A DNA stretch of 64,000 nt, from NCBI RefSeq assembly GCF_009852415.1, contig NZ_WOXS01000002.1:744001-808000 (forward strand), in the 5' to 3' direction. A program made the translations under genes and the position numbers. This stretch comes from Streptomyces sp. Tu 3180. Lineage in GTDB: Bacteria > Actinomycetota > Actinomycetes > Streptomycetales > Streptomycetaceae. The notes under the pieces are model-generated. The model was not told the DNA's origin, made no database searches, and saw nothing but the letters and a program-made list of their open reading frames with translations. Below, piece by piece: positions 63,890-64,000 of this stretch (the stretch's first letter is position 1; every line of letters starts with the position of its first letter).

Positions 63890-64000
63890 CGGCGTCCCTT
63901 CCGTACGGTGCGCAGCGCCCCGAAGGCGGCGGCGTGGGCGAGGTCACGGGCGGCGTGGCCCCGGGTGAGGAGGGCGTGGTGCATCCCGCCCCGGCCGGGT
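63886..64000 (-). CDS. C-terminal end of a gene running off the window
   Basis: The minus-strand frame is open from the edge and ends in AAFGALRTVRKGRR with a TGA that overlaps the next ATG (ATGA). Only about 37 residues are visible (GMHHALLTRGHAARDLAHA), not enough to name it; the overlap marks it as the upstream gene of the same operon. Confidence 0.6.
   Translation of the reverse strand, partial: PGRGGMHHALLTRGHAARDLAHAAAFGALRTVRKGRR

Overview
The window is high-GC actinobacterial DNA with dense, GC-rich third codon positions, AGGAGG-type ribosome sites and many four-base start/stop overlaps. The secreted zinc D-Ala-D-Ala carboxypeptidase, Tat-exported GH11 xylanase, GH16 glucanase with a ricin-type domain, orphan sugar ABC permeases without an ATPase and a giant PKS-NRPS gene together point to Streptomyces, probably an accessory (arm-like) part of the chromosome. 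This genus call is inference from gene content.

Layout. 1-8.5 kb: the 3' end of hypE, an arginine:glycine amidinotransferase-like gene with its catalytic triad intact, an MBL-fold hydrolase, an SDR, an orphan cytochrome c oxidase subunit I overlapping a small membrane protein gene, an orphan xanthine-dehydrogenase-type FAD subunit and a zinc D-Ala-D-Ala carboxypeptidase. 8.65-20.8 kb: one 4038-residue megasynthase (FAAL-ACP-KS-AT-KR-ACP-C-A-PCP-C-reductase) with no thioesterase. It ends in a Rossmann domain resembling acyl-ACP reductase (AAR/COG5322), and no tailoring genes lie around it. It is followed by a perfect 44-bp palindrome.

20.8-30.6 kb: TerB, GH11 xylanase behind a CGAAA-N-TTTCG palindrome, a membrane acyltransferase whose start codon lies inside a perfect hairpin, GH16 glucanase with a promoter/operator, an alpha/beta hydrolase, and a TetR/aldo-keto reductase/quinone reductase set with twin operator-like palindromes. 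30.6-33.6 kb is a decayed mobile region: an IS3-type fragment, a small plasmid-like gene, a frameshifted DciA-like gene and an IS5-family transposase pseudogene, next to DUF6221 and SMI1/KNR4 genes.

33.8-48.6 kb: DUF350, a lipoprotein and a hypothetical protein that share a short motif around a GNAT-like gene, katG-fur, a SufR-like regulator divergent from a DoxX-like gene across a palindrome, and a lipid-type cluster (DAG-kinase-like, alkyl-DHAP-synthase-like FAD oxidase, TetR, GlpD). A secreted dipeptidase-like hydrolase with a discoidin domain follows. 49-55 kb: an erythromycin-esterase-like protein, PP2C phosphatase, MASE1 protein, L,D-transpeptidase lipoprotein and a coiled-coil/winged-helix protein.

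55-64 kb: a carbohydrate uptake and catabolism operon on the minus strand (solute-binding protein, two permeases, 2-hydroxyacid dehydrogenase, DUF2264 protein) with a DeoR/LacI hybrid regulator. The same 10-bp palindrome lies before the operon and before the regulator. A remnant of an ECF41 sigma-factor tail and a two-gene overlap that runs off the right edge close the window. I saw no tRNA or rRNA gene and no convincing CRISPR array.
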